From Aliiglaciecola sp. LCG003 (GTDB lineage Bacteria > Pseudomonadota > Gammaproteobacteria > Enterobacterales > Alteromonadaceae), in the NCBI RefSeq assembly GCF_030316135.1, contig NZ_CP128185.1, forward strand, positions 2,170,001 through 2,234,000: a stretch of 64,000 nt of DNA, in the 5' to 3' direction. Below are positions 45,277-54,517 of this stretch, one piece after another. The notes beneath the pieces are model-generated. The model did not search any database. It saw only the letters and a program-made list of their open reading frames with translations, and was not told the origin of the DNA. Every line of letters begins with the position of its first letter. Position 1 is the stretch's first letter. Made by a program: the position numbers and the translations under genes.

Positions 45277-46078
45277 CCCCGATACCTTTACCTTTAGCCG
45301 AATCTTATATTTATCTTCGATTTGGATATTTGGCGTAGTTGTCCTGAGTTATCCATTTTTATTTCCCCCGGAAAAGGAATTTAATGATCCTAGTGATAGT
45401 TATATTCCTTTTAAAGAAGCAGATTTACCCGACTTTTCCTCTGTACGACAGGTAGTCGAGCGTAAAAAAGCCTTTTTCGATTACTTGACCCCAGCAATTA
45501 ATAATCACAACACTATCATAATCAGAAAGCGTCAGTTTTTACATACCATTGAGCACAAGGTTAATAGTCACAAATCCTTGACCCTTAAAGAGAAACACAG
45601 ACTCAAAAAAATGGCCAAGACTTATCGCGTTGATACTGACTTACCTAAACAGGAAATCGTCGCCAAATTATTAAAACGGATAGATGTCATTCCGCCAGAG
45701 CTGGTGTTAATGCAAGCCGCTAATGAATCAGCTTGGGGCACATCACGCTTTGCCAGAGAGGGCTATAACTTTTTTGGTCTTTGGTGTTTTCGCAAAGGCT
45801 GCGGATTTGTGCCAAAATCACGAAACGACGGTGCGGCTCACGAGGTAGCAAAATTTAAAAATTTAGACACCGCCATGGCGACCTATTTTCGCAATCTAAA
45901 TCGACATTATGCGTATGAAGATTTACGCACTATTCGACACCAGCTACGTAGTAATCATCAACCCATCACAGCAGAGGCATTAGCTAAAGGTCTGCATCGC
46001 TATTCAGAGCGGGGAGAGGATTACATTGATGAATTAATAAAAATGATCAGATTCAACCGGAAGTTTATAAATCAATGA
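45269..46078 (+). CDS. Bax-like glucosaminidase-domain protein
   Basis: 269 residues from ATG 45269 (8-bp overlap with the previous gene); ATG 45254 is an alternative and neither has a strong ribosome site. One N-terminal membrane anchor (about 12-32) is followed by a helical region and a C-terminal glucosaminidase/lysozyme-fold domain (about 130-265): VIPPELVLMQAANESAWGTSRFA with the catalytic Glu, NFFGLWCF, and a late YIDELIKMI. It is similar to E. coli Bax. Probably a periplasmic murein hydrolase anchored in the inner membrane. Confidence 0.85.
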   Translation: MHNPDTFTFSRILYLSSIWIFGVVVLSYPFLFPPEKEFNDPSDSYIPFKEADLPDFSSVRQVVERKKAFFDYLTPAINNHNTIIIRKRQFLHTIEHKVNSHKSLTLKEKHRLKKMAKTYRVDTDLPKQEIVAKLLKRIDVIPPELVLMQAANESAWGTSRFAREGYNFFGLWCFRKGCGFVPKSRNDGAAHEVAKFKNLDTAMATYFRNLNRHYAYEDLRTIRHQLRSNHQPITAEALAKGLHRYSERGEDYIDELIKMIRFNRKFINQ

Positions 46079-46704
46079 AAAAACTAGTAATAATAGTTCT
46101 AAATTTGTTCATTTTTAATAGTATCGCTGAACCCTTGAGTGTTGACTATGGCAACTTCTATAGTCATTTGAAAAAAATTGATGACGAAGATACACCAGCA
46201 TTGCAGTTTGCTTTTGGTTTTAAAAATATCGATGGCTCGGGCTTGTGCCATATTAAACAAGTAAAAATTGTCACCCAAAAAGTAACCCTTCCCGTAGAGA
46301 TAACCGCTGAGCAACGGTTTTTACTGCCAACCGAAAAAGCATTAAAACAAGCTAAAGCTATGGTTGTTCTCACACTTACAGAAGCGAATAATAAATGCGA
46401 TATGTCTGTTCAGTTGGAAACCAAAAATAAGTATCTGAAAACCCAATATAGCAATCAAGAATTAGTCGATTTACTAAATCAATACGACCAATTTTTTGAT
46501 GATATGGGTGGTTTTTTATCGTTCATGATGCCAGATGTGGATGGCTTGAATTTTCATATTGAGAACTTAGCAGTACAGCCCATGGCACAGGGTGTAGTTA
46601 GCGATAATGGCCATATCTTTCTCTCAAAAAGCTGGATAGAGCAGGGCAAGGACTTAACCTTATCTTCTGCTCCACATCGCATCACTGCGATTACGAAGCA
46701 GTAG
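46075..46704 (+). CDS. DUF2987-type periplasmic protein
   Basis: A 209-residue protein with a cleavable signal peptide (MKKLVIIVLNLFIFNSIAEP). The body contains VDYGNFYSHLKKI, ALQFAFGFKN, LPVEITAEQRFLLPTEKALKQA, and the C-terminal IFLSKSWIEQGKDLTLSSAPHRI. This is consistent with the DUF2987 family found in Vibrio, Shewanella and Alteromonas; function unknown. Overlaps the Bax-like gene by 4 bp. Confidence 0.72.
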   Translation: MKKLVIIVLNLFIFNSIAEPLSVDYGNFYSHLKKIDDEDTPALQFAFGFKNIDGSGLCHIKQVKIVTQKVTLPVEITAEQRFLLPTEKALKQAKAMVVLTLTEANNKCDMSVQLETKNKYLKTQYSNQELVDLLNQYDQFFDDMGGFLSFMMPDVDGLNFHIENLAVQPMAQGVVSDNGHIFLSKSWIEQGKDLTLSSAPHRITAITKQ

Positions 46705-46727
46705 TGCTACTTAGGCACCAAAGGTAG

Positions 46728-47825
46728 TTACACCATGCGGAGTTGGTATTTGATCTGTTCGGCAACGCGCATAACACTCTGACGACCTTCTTCGATTAAC
46801 TCTTCTGCTCGATGGAATTCCATTATGCCGAAATCTCGCAACTGAGGCTCTATTAAAATGTCAGGTGGGTCGCCAGCTAATCGTGAGCGTGTTACACGGG
46901 CCTGCAAGATATCCAATGAGCTAGACATAACACCCAGCATGCTTGGACTAGAGTCCATCGATTTTAACTTCACCGGATGAGACTTGGCCTCCGCAGCCAT
47001 TGGCTGTACTTCAGGGATTTCCATATTAGCCGTATTGATACCTGCGACCTCTGAGGCATCACTATGTGTGGGTGATTGAGTCACGTCTTCAGCTGTAGCT
47101 GTTAAGTCATCTAAATCTTGAATTGCGCCCAATTCGGCATTGGCTTCGGTAGATTCATCTTCTTTTTTAAATTTACCGCCAAAAATGCGCTGCATAAAAG
47201 ACTGTCCTTTTTCAAAGAAGTCATTTGTACGTTGCTGATTGTGTTCATGTTCTTTCTGAAATGATAGCTGTAATTCAGGTCTAAAGTCTGCACTTAAATT
47301 TACCGCGAAAACGAAATCGGCGCCTAAATGCCGACAAATATTGACGGGTACCGGATTAACAACTGCGCCATCAACCAACCATCTGCCTTGATAAGAAACT
47401 GGTGGGAATAATGCTGGAATGGCACAGGAAGCACGCACCGCTTGCCCGATTGGGCCATCTAAAAATGACACCTCTTTACCACTATATAAATCTGTCGCAA
47501 CCACACCAAAAGGTTTAATTAGCTGGTCAAAATTTTCCGCACAAAAGTTATCTTCCAAGGCTTTAAAAACTTTATTCCCGCTGGCTAAAGCCCCTTTACG
47601 AATGCCAATACCCATTAAACCAAATACTTGCCATTCGGTTAGAGAGCTTGCCCATTCAGCTAAAGGCTCAAGTTTACCACTAGCATAGGCTGCACCTACA
47701 TAGGCGCCAATAGAACAACCGGCTACTACGTCTATCTTAATGCCCATTTCTTCTAGTGCCTGAATAATACCGATGTGGGCCCATCCTCTGGCTGCACCGC
47801 TACCTAAAGCCAAACCTATTTTCAT
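46728..47825 (-). CDS. RssA-like patatin phospholipase with a disordered insertion
   Basis: A 365-residue protein. The patatin fold is clear: oxyanion GSGAARGWAH, nucleophile Ser38 in GCSIG, and Asp152 in VDGAVVNPVP. Between about 190 and 300 lies an acidic, low-complexity stretch with no fold signature, before the C-terminal helices (MLGVMSSSLDILQARVTRSRLAGDPPDILI) that belong to the family. Relatives are cytoplasmic lysophospholipase-like proteins. It is 8 bp after ttcA and converges with the DUF2987 gene. Confidence 0.9.
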   Translation of the reverse strand: MKIGLALGSGAARGWAHIGIIQALEEMGIKIDVVAGCSIGAYVGAAYASGKLEPLAEWASSLTEWQVFGLMGIGIRKGALASGNKVFKALEDNFCAENFDQLIKPFGVVATDLYSGKEVSFLDGPIGQAVRASCAIPALFPPVSYQGRWLVDGAVVNPVPVNICRHLGADFVFAVNLSADFRPELQLSFQKEHEHNQQRTNDFFEKGQSFMQRIFGGKFKKEDESTEANAELGAIQDLDDLTATAEDVTQSPTHSDASEVAGINTANMEIPEVQPMAAEAKSHPVKLKSMDSSPSMLGVMSSSLDILQARVTRSRLAGDPPDILIEPQLRDFGIMEFHRAEELIEEGRQSVMRVAEQIKYQLRMV

Positions 47826-47833
47826 TTATTTTA

Positions 47834-48742
47834 TTACCCTTGACTTAAATTGATGATGTTGACTACTTCCGACTGCTCATTGGCTGGTTGGAAATCCACT
47901 TCATCAAAACCAATGTCGCCACCTTGATAGGGCGTTCCCTGTGTTTGTAAATTAGTAAAGTCAAATAAAGTGGAGTCAGCAAGATGAGACGGAACCACAT
48001 TTTGCATCGCCTTAAACATGCTCTCAATTCGGCCGGGAAAGCGCTTGTTCCAGTCCTGCAGCATTTGCTTAATCACTTTTCGCTGCAAGTTCTCTTGAGA
48101 GCCACACAGATTACAAGGAATAATGGGAAACTCGACAATATCAGAATACTTTGTAATATCGCTTTCAGAACAATATGCAAGAGGGCGAATGACCATTTGC
48201 TGACCATCATCACTAACCAGTTTAGGTGGCATAGATTTTAGTCTACCGCCGTAGAACATATTCAAAAATAGGGTTTCAAGCATGTCGTCCCTATGGTGAC
48301 CTAAAGCAATTTTAGTGGCCCCTAAGCGTGTGGCCGTTTTGTATAAAATACCTCTGCGAAGACGAGAACATAACGAACAAGTTGTTTTGCCCTCAGGCAC
48401 TTTGTCCATCACTATCGAATAGGTATCTTCTGTAACGATTTCATAGCTTACGTCAATCTTATCTAAATAATTGGGTAGCACATGAGCGGGAAAGCCTGGC
48501 TGTTTTTGATCAAGATTAACCGCAATCAAATCAAAGTTGATTGGGGCATGACGTTTTAAAAACATCAAGATATCCAACATGGTGTAACTGTCTTTGCCTC
48601 CTGACAGGCAAACCATAATTTTGTCGCCATCTTCGATCATATTAAAATCGGCAATAGTTTTACCAACATTGCGACGTAGGCGTTTTTGCAATTTGTTAAA
48701 ACTGTATTTCTTATTTTCAGGTAATGTGTCTAATTTGCTCAT
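47834..48742 (-). CDS. ttcA: tRNA 2-thiocytidine(32) synthetase TtcA
   Basis: A 302-residue protein. PP-loop ATPase motif [10 protein letters not shown], the two Cys pairs that hold the [4Fe-4S] cluster and accept sulfur (CSLC and CNLC), and [26 protein letters not shown] match TtcA throughout. It thiolates C32 of certain tRNAs. Located after fnr and uspE, a usual order in gammaproteobacteria. Confidence 0.96.
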   Translation of the reverse strand: MSKLDTLPENKKYSFNKLQKRLRRNVGKTIADFNMIEDGDKIMVCLSGGKDSYTMLDILMFLKRHAPINFDLIAVNLDQKQPGFPAHVLPNYLDKIDVSYEIVTEDTYSIVMDKVPEGKTTCSLCSRLRRGILYKTATRLGATKIALGHHRDDMLETLFLNMFYGGRLKSMPPKLVSDDGQQMVIRPLAYCSESDITKYSDIVEFPIIPCNLCGSQENLQRKVIKQMLQDWNKRFPGRIESMFKAMQNVVPSHLADSTLFDFTNLQTQGTPYQGGDIGFDEVDFQPANEQSEVVNIINLSQG

Positions 48743-48840
48743 GAATTTCCTACAACTTGGCGGCGCTTGCGGCGATGGATTATAGCGAAAACCCAGAAAA
48801 TAGAAACGCCACTTAGCCAGAAAATCAATTAAACTAGGGG

Positions 48841-49773
48841 TTAGCGCTTAATCGGGCAGTCAAATTCGTCAGGTTTCAACGCGAGTATGTCACAGTTCAG
48901 GGAATCCACGACATGTTCAGCGGTATTACCCATCAATGCAGCGGTGATACCAGTACGTCCAATTGAGCCCATAATTAAAAGTTCTGCGTCGATCTCTTCT
49001 GCAATTTGCGGAATAACATGCTCAGGTAAGCCCTCTCGAACATAGATACGAGCAGGGGATATTTTATACTGGGCACCATGTTCATGCATAGCATCGATAT
49101 GATGCTGCTTAACCGCCTCGGTATACCCAACCGGATCGAACTCGGGGATTTCAATGGCGATATTCACCGGTGTACCCGCGTAGGAATTTACCAAGTTGGC
49201 GTTGCCATTTAACAGTTGAGCAAAAACCTGACAAGATTGGCTAACCTTGTGGTTCAAATTTTTGTGTTCTTCATCTTCAGTATTGATATCTATAGCGGCC
49301 AAAACATTACCATTATCCGGCCAATCATGATCTTTGACTAGCAACACCGGAACAGGTGATTTTCGCAACAAGTGCCAGTCAGTTGGAGTAAAAATAACAG
49401 ACTTTAAGCTATCGTGTTGCTGCGTCCCTTTAACGATTAAATCGTAACTATTATCAATGACTTCATACAGAATACTTTCGAAAGGGCGGTTATGCCAAAC
49501 AACTTTAATATCGACAGATTGACTACATCCAGTAACCAAGGGTTCTACGATATCTGCTAGCCAATCGGTTTTTTCATCTACGATAGCTTGGCGCATAGTT
49601 TCACGCTCATCAATCGATAACATAGTGGTCATTTCATATGAGAAGTCGTAGATACATAGCAATGCGGTAATACTGGCGCCGGTTTTTTGAGCAATATTCA
49701 TGGCGCGCAGTAATGATTTTTGCTGTGTGACAGAAGGATCCATTACCGCAAGTATTTTATTAAAAGCTGACAT
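48841..49773 (-). CDS. uspE: Universal stress protein E (tandem Usp domains)
   Basis: A 310-residue protein with two Usp domains (about 1-145 and 160-305). N-terminal [35 protein letters not shown] and the C-terminal nucleotide-binding-type [22 protein letters not shown] are characteristic. In E. coli it is tied to motility, aggregation and DNA-damage survival. Lies between fnr and ttcA, with its own 144-bp upstream region. Confidence 0.94.
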   Translation of the reverse strand: MSAFNKILAVMDPSVTQQKSLLRAMNIAQKTGASITALLCIYDFSYEMTTMLSIDERETMRQAIVDEKTDWLADIVEPLVTGCSQSVDIKVVWHNRPFESILYEVIDNSYDLIVKGTQQHDSLKSVIFTPTDWHLLRKSPVPVLLVKDHDWPDNGNVLAAIDINTEDEEHKNLNHKVSQSCQVFAQLLNGNANLVNSYAGTPVNIAIEIPEFDPVGYTEAVKQHHIDAMHEHGAQYKISPARIYVREGLPEHVIPQIAEEIDAELLIMGSIGRTGITAALMGNTAEHVVDSLNCDILALKPDEFDCPIKR

Positions 49774-49917
49774 AATATCTCCCTGTAGTATTGACGGAAT
49801 CTAACTTGCGAACGACTCAAAATGAGAAGCTATTTCTAGCAAAATATAAACGCACCTAGCTTTATTAATACTAAACTAATTGCAGGAATTAGCGAATATC
49901 ACCCGCATTTTACGTAT

Positions 49918-50646
49918 CTAATTTGCACTAACTGTTTGATCACCCAACTTTTGCTGCAGTAAAGCCACATCTATAACTTGAATTAATTTACCATCAACTT
50001 TAATCACATGTTCTTTTTGGAAGCGTGTCAGTAAGCGGCTGACTGTTTCCACCGTTAAACCTAGGTGATTGCCAATCTCGTTGCGGGTCATGGTGAGATT
50101 AAACTCGCTTGACGAAAAACCTCGACTGGCGAATCTTTGCGATATGTTAACCAAAAAATGGGCCATGCGCTCTTCAGCGGTTCGCTTATTTAATAGCATC
50201 ATCATATTGTGGTCTTGGTTAATTTCAGTGCTCATGATTTTCAACATTTCCCGTCTTAAACTGGGAAGTTGCTCACTCATAGTATCCAGCTTATCGTAGG
50301 GCAATTCACAGATCATGGATGTCTCCATAGCCTGCGTATAACTTTGATACTTTTCGGAATATATTCCATCAAAACCAACAATATCACCAGGGAAATGAAA
50401 GCCAGTGATCTGCTGTTCTCCATCTCGTGAGGTAATATAGGATTTAAAAGAACCGCTACGAATAGCAAATAAAGAGGTGAATTTTTGCCCCGGAATGGTT
50501 AATTGGTCACTTTTTTGTAGAGGTCGTTTACGTTCGATTATATCATCCAGACGTTGCATCTCTGTTTCATTGAGGGAAACAGGAATACATAAATGGTTGA
50601 AGCTACAATTTTGACAGCGAATACCGAAATCAGTTTGACCAGTCAT
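49918..50646 (-). CDS. fnr: Oxygen-sensing regulator Fnr (EtrA)
   Basis: A 242-residue CRP/FNR protein. The [4Fe-4S] ligands Cys11, Cys14, Cys20 and Cys113 are present. The cAMP-like fold carries GDIVGFDGIY, and the C-terminal HTH has the FNR recognition pattern in LTVETVSRLLTRFQ (E..SR), which reads TTGAT half-sites. It regulates the switch to low oxygen. A perfect FNR box sits upstream of ccoN in this same locus. Confidence 0.96.
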   Translation of the reverse strand: MTGQTDFGIRCQNCSFNHLCIPVSLNETEMQRLDDIIERKRPLQKSDQLTIPGQKFTSLFAIRSGSFKSYITSRDGEQQITGFHFPGDIVGFDGIYSEKYQSYTQAMETSMICELPYDKLDTMSEQLPSLRREMLKIMSTEINQDHNMMMLLNKRTAEERMAHFLVNISQRFASRGFSSSEFNLTMTRNEIGNHLGLTVETVSRLLTRFQKEHVIKVDGKLIQVIDVALLQQKLGDQTVSAN

Positions 50647-50675
50647 AGTTATCCATACTTTTTAGCTCTAGTTTT

Positions 50676-51341
50676 TCACCAATTATGGATGGCGCGGTGG
50701 CATAAAAGCAAGCCGAATATGAAAAGCAGCATTGCTATACAGTGTCGGACCCATCTTTTTGCTAACCATATTTTAATACTATTTGCACTGGCTCCCATAG
50801 CCAACATAACAGGTAACGTGCCTAGGCCAAAACAAAACATAGTTAAAGCACCGGATATCGCGCTGCCGCTGGAGACACTCCAAGTTAGCGTTGAGTATAC
50901 CAGTCCACAAGGTAACCATCCCCAAATCATGCCATACGGCAGGGCATACAGGGGGGATTTAAAAGGGATGAAACGTTTTGATAAGGGGCTAATTCGACGC
51001 CATACAATAGCCCCAGCTTTCTCCAAGTAAGCTAATGCATTTGACCATCTACCAATGTATAACGCTAACATTAACATCAATATGCCGCCAATTAGGGACA
51101 GCGCTTGTGGGTTGATATAAGCATTGGTTGTCACCAGCACCCCGAAATACCCAGCAAGAGCACCCGCGAACGTGTATGAGCTTATCCGCCCAAGATTATA
51201 AGCAAGTAAATAAGGCAAACGAGGCTGCTTAGCAGGGAGCATAAACGTAAAGGAAGTAACAATACCACCACACATTCCTGCACAATGGACGCTACCCGCT
51301 AAGCCTATTAATAGTGCAGAAAACCAGGTGAAATCCGTCAT
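50676..51341 (-). CDS. cbb3-associated TauE/SafE-family (DsbD-like) membrane protein
   Basis: A 221-residue protein, six to seven helices. GLAGSVHCAGMCGGIVTSFTF with paired Cys, YLLAYNLGRISSYTFAGALAG and the YGMIWGWLPCGLVYSTL block are those of the CcoS-linked sulfite exporter-like family. These are placed in cbb3 oxidase loci and probably help copper handling or assembly. Directly adjacent to ccoS and 29 bp upstream of fnr, suggesting one transcript. Confidence 0.88.
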   Translation of the reverse strand: MTDFTWFSALLIGLAGSVHCAGMCGGIVTSFTFMLPAKQPRLPYLLAYNLGRISSYTFAGALAGYFGVLVTTNAYINPQALSLIGGILMLMLALYIGRWSNALAYLEKAGAIVWRRISPLSKRFIPFKSPLYALPYGMIWGWLPCGLVYSTLTWSVSSGSAISGALTMFCFGLGTLPVMLAMGASANSIKIWLAKRWVRHCIAMLLFIFGLLLCHRAIHNW

Positions 51342-51557
51342 TTATAGCGGCTCTTTAGGGGCAGATGGGGATTTTTCATTCTCCTCCCCAGCTTCAATTG
51401 GCTTAGCGTGGGACTTAATGTCGTCGTCGAACAAAATATTGTAGCCTTGACGTTCAAGATCTTCGAATTGATTGGACTTTACCGCCCAAAAGAATACGGC
51501 AATTGCGATCAGTACTAACAAAATGGCAATCGGGATTAACACATATATGATACTCAT
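51342..51557 (-). CDS. ccoS: cbb3 oxidase maturation protein CcoS
   Basis: A 71-residue, single N-terminal membrane helix (IYVLIPIAILLVLIAIAVFFWAV) followed by NQFEDLERQGYNILFDDD, the CcoS signature. It is needed to insert haem and copper into CcoN. Located between ccoI and the TauE-like gene, as usual. Confidence 0.94.
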   Translation of the reverse strand: MSIIYVLIPIAILLVLIAIAVFFWAVKSNQFEDLERQGYNILFDDDIKSHAKPIEAGEENEKSPSAPKEPL

Positions 51558-51574
51558 ATTGGACTACCTTAGCG

Positions 51575-53962
51575 TTACGAACGCATTAAACGTACCGAGT
51601 TAACCACTACTATAATCGAGCTTAAGGACATGCCAATTACAGCCATCCAGGGACTTAAGTACCCCAATACCGCTAAGGGCGTAATGAATAAATTATAGCC
51701 GATCGCCCAGCTCATATTTTGTTTAACTTTGCGTCTAGCTTTGCTGCCCATATCAAAAATAGTGGTAACTGCACTAAGCCTATTATTCAGCAGTATAATA
51801 TCTGCCGAGCGCTTGGACATATCAGCTGCACTGCCCACTGCAACTGATACATCAGCCCTGGCTAAAACCGGTGCATCATTAATTCCATCACCTACCATCA
51901 TAACCATTTTATGCCGGCTTTGTAGCGTTTCAATGAAAGCAAGCTTCTGTGATGGTGTCTGATTAGCCATAATCTTTTTGATGCCAATTTGCTGAGCAAC
52001 TTGTTGGGCATTACGGTGATTATCCCCGCTTAGCATATATACATCATGATTAGATAAAGACGCGATCAGTTCAGACGCTTCAGGTCTAACCTGATCACGC
52101 ATTTCAAAGGCGGCAAGTAATTTATTATCCATTTGTAAAAAAATTGAAAAAGACGGGTCGACAGCTTCCAATACTGCAGATTGGTGAAGAAATTCTCGCT
52201 TGCCGATCTTCACTTCATGCTGTTGGTATACACCTTTCAAACCGTATCCTGATACAGATTCAACGTCCTCTACTTTAAGCCCTGTCGGGCGCGTAAACGC
52301 ACTGGCAAGGGGGTGTTCAGAGTAGGCTTCTAGTCCTGCCGCTAAATTTAACACCATTTGTTTGTCGACGTTGCTAAATAGCTCAATGTTAACAATAGAA
52401 AAATAGCCCTGGGTGAGGGTGCCGGTTTTATCAAACACAATGCAATCTATTTCAGGGATCTGATCAAGCACGTCGGCTCGTTTTAATAATATTCCAGATT
52501 CATTCAATTTGGCCAGCGCACTCGTTAAAGCCGTCGGTGTGGCTAAACTTAAGGCACAAGGACAAGTTGCTACCAGTATGGCAATTGCAATCCAAAAGGC
52601 TCGCTCGGGTTGATAAGCAAGCCAAGCGAGATAACTAATCACAGTGATTACCAGCACCGCCAGTATAAAATAGCGGGAGGCCACATCAGCAAATATCGCC
52701 GCTTTTGGCTTAGCAGCTAAAGCTGACTCTTGAAGGCGTAAAATACGGTTGACTAGGGCGTACTTGAGTTCGCAGCCCACATCAATAGTTAAGGTACCAT
52801 TTAGATTAAGAGTTCCACCATAAACGGCGTCTCCTGTTTGCTTACTGACCTGTTCGGCTTCACCGGTGAGCATTGATTCATCCACTTTGCCGTTACCGGC
52901 TGAGATGGTGCCATCAATGGGAATAGTTTCACCTGGCTTGACCAACACTTTTTGACCTATTTCAAGGTGCTTAGCTAAGCAGGATTGTGGAATGCCATCG
53001 TCGATAACCATGGCGGTAAGAGGAATGTACTTGAACATATTGGCTGATATTTGACTGGCCTTATAGCGGGTTCGATGTTCGATATAGCGGCTTATCAGCA
53101 GAAGAAAAATAAACATACACACAGACTCGAAATAAATTTCACCTGTTTGTGTGTAAGTTGCCCAGACACTGGCTAAAAAAGTACCTATAATTGCCAATGA
53201 CACAGAAAAGTCCATATTCAACGATTTCATGCGCAGCGCATTGAAGGCACTTTTATAAAACTCAAAGCCTGAATAAAGCACCACTGGGGTGGTCAACACC
53301 AAACTAACCCAGTGAAAATACTGTTTGGTTTGCTGATCAATTGAACCGAAAATCCCAAAATACAATCCAATAGCAAGCATCATCACTTGCATGCTCATCA
53401 ATCCCGCTAAGCCAATTCGTTTTAAAAACTGGCGGTGTTCTTTTTGGTAGGATGCTTCGTGCTCATCAGGGTGAAAGGGAAGGGCGTGATAACCTACTTT
53501 TTCCAATTTAAAAATGATATCACTTAGGGATAACATTTTGTCGTTCCAGTTTACGATTGCTCGTCTTGCAGAAACGTTGACGGCAACCCGGTTCACACCA
53601 CTTAGTTTTAAAAGTTGTTTTTCAATCAACCATCCACAAGCTGCACAGCTAATACCCTCTATGGTCAGTTGAATTTGTTTGTCATCAGCATCCGCAGTAA
53701 CAAACTCTTGTTGAATATCGGGATGATCGTATGCTTTTAAGGTGTCTAACGTTTGATCTAGTAACTCATCGCCCTTATCAGCAAATTCAGTTCTGAATCG
53801 ATAATAATCTTCCAAGCCATTGCTGATGATAGATTCTGCAACGGCTTTACAACCGGGACAGCAAAGTGATCTGGATTGATTTAAAATAGTTGCCTGAAAA
53901 ATTTGGCCAGGCACAATTGGCAAGCCGCAGTGGTAGCATTGTTCAGGTTGAGGAGATTCCAT
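51575..53962 (-). CDS. ccoI: Copper P1B-ATPase CcoI (CopA2/FixI)
   Basis: A 795-residue P-type ATPase. The N-terminal CcoI-specific Cys-rich domain (CYHCGLPIVPGQ, CCPGCKAVAESI), HMA domain with GISCAACGWLI, eight helices with CPC in ATCPCALSLATPTAL, phosphorylation DKTGTLTQG, HP motif (EHPLA) and MVGDGINDAPVLARADVSVA are all present. It exports Cu+ to the periplasm for cbb3 assembly rather than for detoxification. Overlaps ccoH by one base. Confidence 0.96.
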   Translation of the reverse strand: MESPQPEQCYHCGLPIVPGQIFQATILNQSRSLCCPGCKAVAESIISNGLEDYYRFRTEFADKGDELLDQTLDTLKAYDHPDIQQEFVTADADDKQIQLTIEGISCAACGWLIEKQLLKLSGVNRVAVNVSARRAIVNWNDKMLSLSDIIFKLEKVGYHALPFHPDEHEASYQKEHRQFLKRIGLAGLMSMQVMMLAIGLYFGIFGSIDQQTKQYFHWVSLVLTTPVVLYSGFEFYKSAFNALRMKSLNMDFSVSLAIIGTFLASVWATYTQTGEIYFESVCMFIFLLLISRYIEHRTRYKASQISANMFKYIPLTAMVIDDGIPQSCLAKHLEIGQKVLVKPGETIPIDGTISAGNGKVDESMLTGEAEQVSKQTGDAVYGGTLNLNGTLTIDVGCELKYALVNRILRLQESALAAKPKAAIFADVASRYFILAVLVITVISYLAWLAYQPERAFWIAIAILVATCPCALSLATPTALTSALAKLNESGILLKRADVLDQIPEIDCIVFDKTGTLTQGYFSIVNIELFSNVDKQMVLNLAAGLEAYSEHPLASAFTRPTGLKVEDVESVSGYGLKGVYQQHEVKIGKREFLHQSAVLEAVDPSFSIFLQMDNKLLAAFEMRDQVRPEASELIASLSNHDVYMLSGDNHRNAQQVAQQIGIKKIMANQTPSQKLAFIETLQSRHKMVMMVGDGINDAPVLARADVSVAVGSAADMSKRSADIILLNNRLSAVTTIFDMGSKARRKVKQNMSWAIGYNLFITPLAVLGYLSPWMAVIGMSLSSIIVVVNSVRLMRS

Positions 53963-54453
53963 TAGGGATTAAAATCGAAACTTTGCGCCCGCGGTAAGAA
54001 AACATCTTGTAAGACTTTCCATTCGCCATCTAATGGCAATAAAGTCACTTTCCATTTTCCGCTAATTTCGTTATCAAGTGTTGCTCGATATATACCTTGA
54101 GCATCGCTAGTTAATAACACAGTAAAATCGTTCTGCTCTAAAGTAGCATGATGAAAAGCCAATTGCAGTGCTTCTCCACTACTAGGTTTTCCACTCACAA
54201 ATCGAAGTTGTACACTGACGCCATTGATACCTAGTTGAGTACGGATATTTAATTTTTGCGCCTGTTTAATTTTCGACAATTGCATATTAATACCACGACC
54301 TTCTTTGTAATAGTCATCTATCACTAAACTGTCTTCGGTAGTTAACGCTAGGTTAAGCATAGTAATACTTAAGATCATCGAGAGCAGGGGAATCGTAATC
54401 AAAAACCACGGCCAGAATTGTTTATACCAAGGTGATTTATCTGTTCGATTCAT
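53962..54453 (-). CDS. ccoH: FixH/CcoH-family cbb3 assembly protein
   Basis: A 163-residue protein with an N-terminal membrane helix (QFWPWFLITIPLLSMILSITMLNLAL) then DDYYKEGRGINMQLSKIKQAQKL and a periplasmic beta domain. DYYKEG is the family hallmark. It stabilises cbb3 assembly intermediates. A hairpin separates it from ccoP. The ferredoxin-like ccoG gene that often precedes it is absent here. Confidence 0.92.
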   Translation of the reverse strand: MNRTDKSPWYKQFWPWFLITIPLLSMILSITMLNLALTTEDSLVIDDYYKEGRGINMQLSKIKQAQKLNIRTQLGINGVSVQLRFVSGKPSSGEALQLAFHHATLEQNDFTVLLTSDAQGIYRATLDNEISGKWKVTLLPLDGEWKVLQDVFLPRAQSFDFNP

Positions 54454-54478
54454 TTTTACAACTTCTTTTATAGGAGTG

Positions 54479-54501
54479 AAAGCCCTGAGATTCAGGGCTT
54501 T
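54479..54501. repeat. Intercistronic hairpin between ccoP and ccoH
   Basis: AAAGCCCTGA (54479-54488), loop GAT, TCAGGGCTTT (54492-54501): a perfect 10-bp stem with only a short T-run on the minus strand. It probably acts as an attenuator or RNA-processing/stability element that sets the ratio of oxidase subunits to assembly factors. Confidence 0.7.
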
Positions 54502-54517
54502 ATAATTGAACTAACAC

